Below are positions 29,756 through 32,732 of a stretch of 32,732 nucleotides of DNA, one piece after another. The notes beneath the pieces were generated by a model, which was not told where the DNA came from, did not search any database, and was given only the letters and a program-made list of their open reading frames with translations. Made by a program: the position numbers and the translations under genes. Position 1 is the first letter of the stretch. The number at the start of each line of letters is the position of its first letter. The DNA lies in the NCBI GenBank assembly GCA_902470835.1, contig CABRHR010000010.1, positions 1 through 32,732 on the forward strand, read 5' to 3'. The DNA is from an uncultured Collinsella sp. (GTDB lineage: Bacteria; Actinomycetota; Coriobacteriia; Coriobacteriales; Coriobacteriaceae).

Positions 29756-31930
29756 ATGAACCTCCGCTCATCTCTTGCCTGCACCTCAAGCGATATCGCT
29801 CGCTGGGGGCTGCGCTCCGTCCTTAAGCGCCAGGGCGGCGTACTCCCCGGCCGCATCGCCATGAAGATCGACCCCGAGCTGCTGAGCGACCTCGCCGGCC
29901 TTGTCGACCGCAGCGTGGTGATCACCGGTACTAATGGCAAGACCACCACCTCCAACCTCATCGCCGACGCCGTTGCCGCCAGCGGCGCTACCGTGGTGTG
30001 CAACCGTGCCGGCAACAATATGGAGCCCGGTGTGGTGGGTGCTCTGCTCGAGGCCCGCGGCGGCCTTAAGCACACTGACAGCGGCAAGCGCGTGGGCGTT
30101 TTTGAATGCGATGAGCTCTACACCGTGCGCGTCCTGCCCAAGCTCAAGCCGACGTACTTTGTGCTGCTCAACCTGTTCCGTGACCAGCTAGACCGCTACG
30201 GCGAGATCGACCACACCCAGGAGGTCATCGCCCACGCGTTGGAGCTTTCGCCGGCAACGACGCTCATCTACAACGCCGACGACCCGTTGTGTGCCTCGAT
30301 TGCCGCGCGCGTTCCCAACGCGAGCATTGCCTTTGGCATCGACGGCGCCACCGACACCGAGTCTGACCGCATTAGCGACTCGCGCTTTTGCTCGCAGTGC
30401 AACGCGCCGCTGGAGTATGACTACGTGCAATACGGCCAGCTCGGCGCCTACCATTGCCCCTCGTGCGGTTGGACACGCCCCGCACTGGTCCGCCGCGTAA
30501 CGAATGTGGAGCTCAGCCGCGATGGCTATGGTTTTGACCTGGTGTTTGGATCTGATTCCAGCGCGCCAGCCTCACACATCGCCACACGCTACAACGGCCT
30601 GTACATGGTCTACAACGTTGCCGCCGCCTTCTTTGCCGCGCACGAGCTGGGCGTGGACACGGCGCTTCTACAGCCTACGCTCGATGCCTATGTGCCCGCC
30701 GGTGGTCGTATGGGGCGCTGGGATATCGCCGGCCGCACCGTCGAGGCAAACCTGGCCAAGAATCCCGTGGGCTTCGATCGACAAATCCAGTCCATCAAGA
30801 CGGCAGGCGGCAGACTCTGCGCTTTCTTCCTCAACGACAACGACGCCGACGGCCACGATGTATCGTGGATCTACGACGTCGACTTTGAGCGCATCGCCGA
30901 CACGCCGGGTCTCGTCGCCTTTGCCGGCGGCACGCGCGCACACGACATGCAGGTGCGCCTCAAGTACGCCGGCATCGATGCCGCGATTATCTCGGACGTC
31001 GCGCAGGCAATTGACGCCGTGGCAGACGAGGCCGCCGATGACACCTTCTACGCCGTCGCCAACTACACGGCCTTCCCGCCGCTGGTCAAGGAGCTCGACG
31101 GACTGAAGGGCACCGCCGACGCTGTTGCTGGGCGCGCCGTAGCCCGTGCCGACGGCAGCGCTCTTCCTGTCGGTATCGCGCCAGTCGAGCTTTCGCGCCC
31201 GCTGCGCATCGTCTACCTGTATCCCGATGCCCTCAACCTCTACGGTGACGGCGGCAATGTTATCGCGCTCGAACGCCGCTGCACCTGGCGTGGCATTCCC
31301 GTGCGTGTAGACGAGGTCCGTATGGGCGAAACGCTTGATTTGACCGATGCCGATATCGTCATGATGGGTGGCGGCTCCGACCGCGATCAGCTAGCCGTGG
31401 CACACGAACTGCTCGCCCAAAAAGACAAGGTCGCGGCCTATGTTGAGGACGGCGGCACACTGCTTGCCATCTGTGGCAGCTATCAGCTGCTCGGCCGTTC
31501 GTACTACATGGGCGACGATCGCATTGAGGGCCTGGGCGTCATTGCCGCCGAAACCGTACGTGGCTCCGATCGCCTGATCGGCAACGTAGCCGTCAAAACC
31601 GATCTGGCACCTGAGCCCTTTGTGGGATTCGAGAACCATGGAGGTCGCACGCTTTTGGACGCCGATGCCACGTCGCTCGGAACGTCCGTCGTCACGGGCA
31701 CCGGCAACAACGGCGATGATGGCCTTGAGGGTCTGATCTACAAGGGCGTCATCGGCACGTACCTGCACGGACCGGCACTGCCCAAGAACCCCGAGCTCGC
31801 CGACTGGCTGATCGCGCACGCCCTCGAGCGGCGCGGCGATGCGCAGGCCACAGCCCTGCTGCCGCTCAAGCCCCTCGACGACACCTACGAGCGCGCCGCC
31901 CACGACGCCGCCATGAAGCTCCTCCCCTAG
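29756..31930 (+). CDS. Fused MurT-GatD: lipid II isoglutaminyl synthase in one chain
   Basis: A 724-residue protein. Residues 1-455 are the Mur-ligase-like MurT: ATP loop GTNGKTTT (58-65), NLFRDQLDRYGEID (139-152), a Cys4 zinc ribbon (Cys212, 215, 234, 237), and the C-terminal DUF1727 region. Residues 490-700 are the GatD glutamine amidotransferase: LRIVYLYPDALNLYGDGGNV, nucleophile Cys573 in LLAICGSYQLLG, and His671 in GTYLHGPALPKNP. Between them is a linker of about 35 residues. Together they amidate D-Glu of lipid II to D-isoGln. In most Gram-positives these are two adjacent genes. The site of action is the cytoplasmic face of the membrane. Confidence 0.92.
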   Translation: MNLRSSLACTSSDIARWGLRSVLKRQGGVLPGRIAMKIDPELLSDLAGLVDRSVVITGTNGKTTTSNLIADAVAASGATVVCNRAGNNMEPGVVGALLEARGGLKHTDSGKRVGVFECDELYTVRVLPKLKPTYFVLLNLFRDQLDRYGEIDHTQEVIAHALELSPATTLIYNADDPLCASIAARVPNASIAFGIDGATDTESDRISDSRFCSQCNAPLEYDYVQYGQLGAYHCPSCGWTRPALVRRVTNVELSRDGYGFDLVFGSDSSAPASHIATRYNGLYMVYNVAAAFFAAHELGVDTALLQPTLDAYVPAGGRMGRWDIAGRTVEANLAKNPVGFDRQIQSIKTAGGRLCAFFLNDNDADGHDVSWIYDVDFERIADTPGLVAFAGGTRAHDMQVRLKYAGIDAAIISDVAQAIDAVADEAADDTFYAVANYTAFPPLVKELDGLKGTADAVAGRAVARADGSALPVGIAPVELSRPLRIVYLYPDALNLYGDGGNVIALERRCTWRGIPVRVDEVRMGETLDLTDADIVMMGGGSDRDQLAVAHELLAQKDKVAAYVEDGGTLLAICGSYQLLGRSYYMGDDRIEGLGVIAAETVRGSDRLIGNVAVKTDLAPEPFVGFENHGGRTLLDADATSLGTSVVTGTGNNGDDGLEGLIYKGVIGTYLHGPALPKNPELADWLIAHALERRGDAQATALLPLKPLDDTYERAAHDAAMKLLP

Positions 31931-31935
31931 CACCT

Positions 31936-31976
31936 CACCACCACAAAGGGGACAGGCACCTTTGTGGTGGTTTTTC
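31936..31976 (+). terminator. Terminator of murT-gatD
   Basis: ACCACCACAAAGG (31936-31948) pairs perfectly with CCTTTGTGGTGGT (31958-31970) around 9 nt, then TTTTTC. Confidence 0.9.
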
Positions 31977-32014
31977 AGTTTGCCAACGATATGTGAACGG
32001 CTAAAAAAGTCTGC

Positions 32015-32020
32015 TATACT
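32015..32020 (+). promoter_or_regulatory. -10 box of tRNA-Glu
   Basis: TATACT ends 10 bases before the tRNA; the -35 (TGTGAA at 31992-31997, 17-nt spacer) is weak. Confidence 0.55.
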
Positions 32021-32030
32021 CTTTCCCGCT

Positions 32031-32107
32031 GTCCCCATCGTCTAGCGGCCAAGGACGCCACCCTTTCAAGGTGGATATCGCGGGTTCGAATCCCGCTGGG
32101 GGCACCA
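32031..32107 (+). tRNA. tRNA-Glu (TTC)
   Basis: Acceptor GTCCCCA pairs with TGGGGGC (32097-32103, one G-U), the anticodon arm is CCACC-CTTTCAA-GGTGG with anticodon TTC, and the T arm is GCGGGTTCGAATCCCGC. A is the discriminator, and CCA is encoded at 32105-32107. Confidence 0.95.
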
Positions 32108-32192
32108 TTTGAGATGTGAAGCCCGTTACCAATTCGGTAGCGGGCTTTTTGCTACCGATATGCCGGGATTCGAACCCGACAGGGTGCGGAGC
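32090..32192 (+). repeat. Direct repeat at tRNA-Glu 3' end, copy 1
   Basis: Starts in the tRNA T arm and acceptor (21 identical bases), includes the terminator hairpin GCCCGTTACC/GGTAGCGGGC (32121-32145) with TTTTT, and ends in a T-arm-like CCGGGATTCGAACCCG block and AGGGTGCGGA. It recurs 189 bases downstream. Confidence 0.8.
32121..32150 (+). terminator. Terminator of tRNA-Glu
   Basis: GCCCGTTACC pairs with GGTAGCGGGC (one wobble) around 5 nt, followed by TTTTT. Confidence 0.85.
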
Positions 32193-32278
32193 TGAGGAAA
32201 CGCGCAAGCGTTTTCCAGCGCAGCACGCAAGGAGCGGAGCGACGCAGCGGAAGCGGGCGGCGCCAGCCGCACGCGGAC

Positions 32279-32381
32279 ATCCCGCTGGGGGCACCATTTA
32301 AATTAAGAAGCCCGTTACCCCCGCGGTGACGGGCTTTTTGCTACCTATGCGCCGGGATTCGAACCCGGCAGGGTGCGGATC
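32279..32381 (+). repeat. Direct repeat at tRNA-Glu 3' end, copy 2
   Basis: The first 21 bases are identical to 32090-32110 (tRNA 3' end with CCA). The terminator is conserved in structure (GCCCGTTACC/GGTGACGGGC), as is the CCGGGATTCGAACCCG block. No tRNA body precedes it. It is either a remnant of a second tRNA gene or an attachment-type duplication. Confidence 0.75.
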
Positions 32382-32407
32382 CCGGCATCATCGCAAGGCC
32401 TGTGGTC

Positions 32408-32615
32408 AAAAAATGGCAAATATGAGTACTGTTACCATTTTAATAACAGCGATTTCATGCCTTCAGAAGGCGATTTAGCCGTCAGGCGTCCTACGGCGGA
32501 AAAATTGCAGACGTTTATCGGCTAAGTACTTGGACATATGTTGCGTAACACTACATATTTTGCAAATAAATAATGTTACAGGACTTGTGACAGTACTCAT
32601 ATTTGACGTTTTTTG
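32408..32615. repeat. Inverted-repeat element of about 200 bp
   Basis: CAAATATGAGTACTGT (32417-32432) is the exact reverse complement of 32590-32605. The match extends with few mismatches to about 28 bases, including A/T runs (AAAAAA at 32408-32413, TTTTTT at 32609-32614). The enclosed 157 bases are A/T-rich compared with the genome and hold no gene. It has the shape of a MITE or a non-coding mobile repeat. Confidence 0.55.
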
Positions 32616-32639
32616 CCCACGCCCCCTTATTGCGTGGGC
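32615..32639 (+). other. Stem-loop after the inverted-repeat element
   Basis: GCCCACGC (32615-32622) pairs with GCGTGGGC (32632-32639) around 9 nt, preceded by a T run, so on the minus strand it reads as a terminator followed by AAAA-complement T's. Confidence 0.5.
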
Positions 32640-32683
32640 GAATCAGTTCCAAAACGGGCTTCAAAGCGTCCTTCGCAAATCAG

Positions 32684-32706
32684 AACCACCCTTAAAAAGG
32701 GTGGTT
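32684..32706. terminator. Stem-loop near the window end
   Basis: AACCACCCTT (32684-32693) pairs perfectly with AAGGGTGGTT (32697-32706) around a 3-nt loop. Possible terminator; no gene is visible to either side within the window. Confidence 0.5.
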
Positions 32707-32732
32707 TGCTCTTAGGGTATAACCCACGGGCC

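Noticed and set aside
32160..32190. A second tRNA gene on the minus strand
   Set aside because: Only a T-arm-like block is present; no acceptor, D or anticodon arms can be folded around it.

Overview
The window is GC-rich bacterial DNA. Its gene content (guaA, type I asparaginase, ychF, a ferredoxin-like protein next to three iron/zinc alcohol dehydrogenases, and a fused MurT-GatD gene) points to the Actinobacteria, class Coriobacteriia, most likely a gut Collinsella or close relative. That assignment is inferred from protein content; no 16S gene is present. The first 47 bases are not genomic: they read as an Illumina i5 flow-cell tail, an 8-base index, a Nextera read primer and the Tn5 mosaic end, so the contig starts in untrimmed library adapter.

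Region 1 (48-2784) is an arsenic-type resistance locus. A cut-off ArsR/SmtB repressor diverges from an ArsP-like permease, a small CxxC thioredoxin-like protein and an ACR3 arsenite exporter with a frameshift near 1760. The divergent promoter carries an A/T-rich inverted repeat over a near-consensus -35/-10.

Region 2 (2823-16933) looks like a stack of islands accreted at the 3' end of guaA. A 17-bp sequence covering the guaA stop codon (16917-16933) is repeated exactly at 2823-2839 and imperfectly at 5271-5287, all in the same orientation. The inner unit (5271-2823) holds an Abi-family HEPN protein followed by two related, separately promoted short RNAs, and an intact yjdF with a structured leader. 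The outer unit (16917-5271) ends near guaA in a scrap of a second yjdF. It also holds excisionase-like genes without an integrase, a broken DUF3800 gene with its own upstream short RNA, a decayed methyltransferase cluster of foreign base composition, and a complete sugar operon. That operon encodes a LevR-like regulator, a mannose-family PTS (IIB, IIC, IID, IIA), a GH172/DUF2961 glycosidase and a ROK fructokinase-like enzyme. It suggests import and breakdown of a fructose- or arabinose-type disaccharide such as a difructose anhydride.

Region 3 (16917-32732) is ordinary chromosome: guaA, ansA, a divergent XRE regulator pair around a 24-bp palindrome, a DUF1648 membrane protein, ychF, a four-cluster 4Fe-4S protein, two glycerol-dehydrogenase paralogues, an iron alcohol dehydrogenase, two overlapping helical-repeat-like genes, the MurT-GatD fusion and tRNA-Glu. 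After the tRNA there is a 100-bp direct repeat carrying the tRNA 3' end and its terminator, then an unexplained 200-bp inverted-repeat element.

The best candidate for an under-described system is the Abi protein with its twin RNAs at 3252-4454, together with the similar RNA/DUF3800 cassette at 6337-6653. Both are short two-hairpin, self-terminating RNAs tied to accessory genes in a guaA-targeted island.
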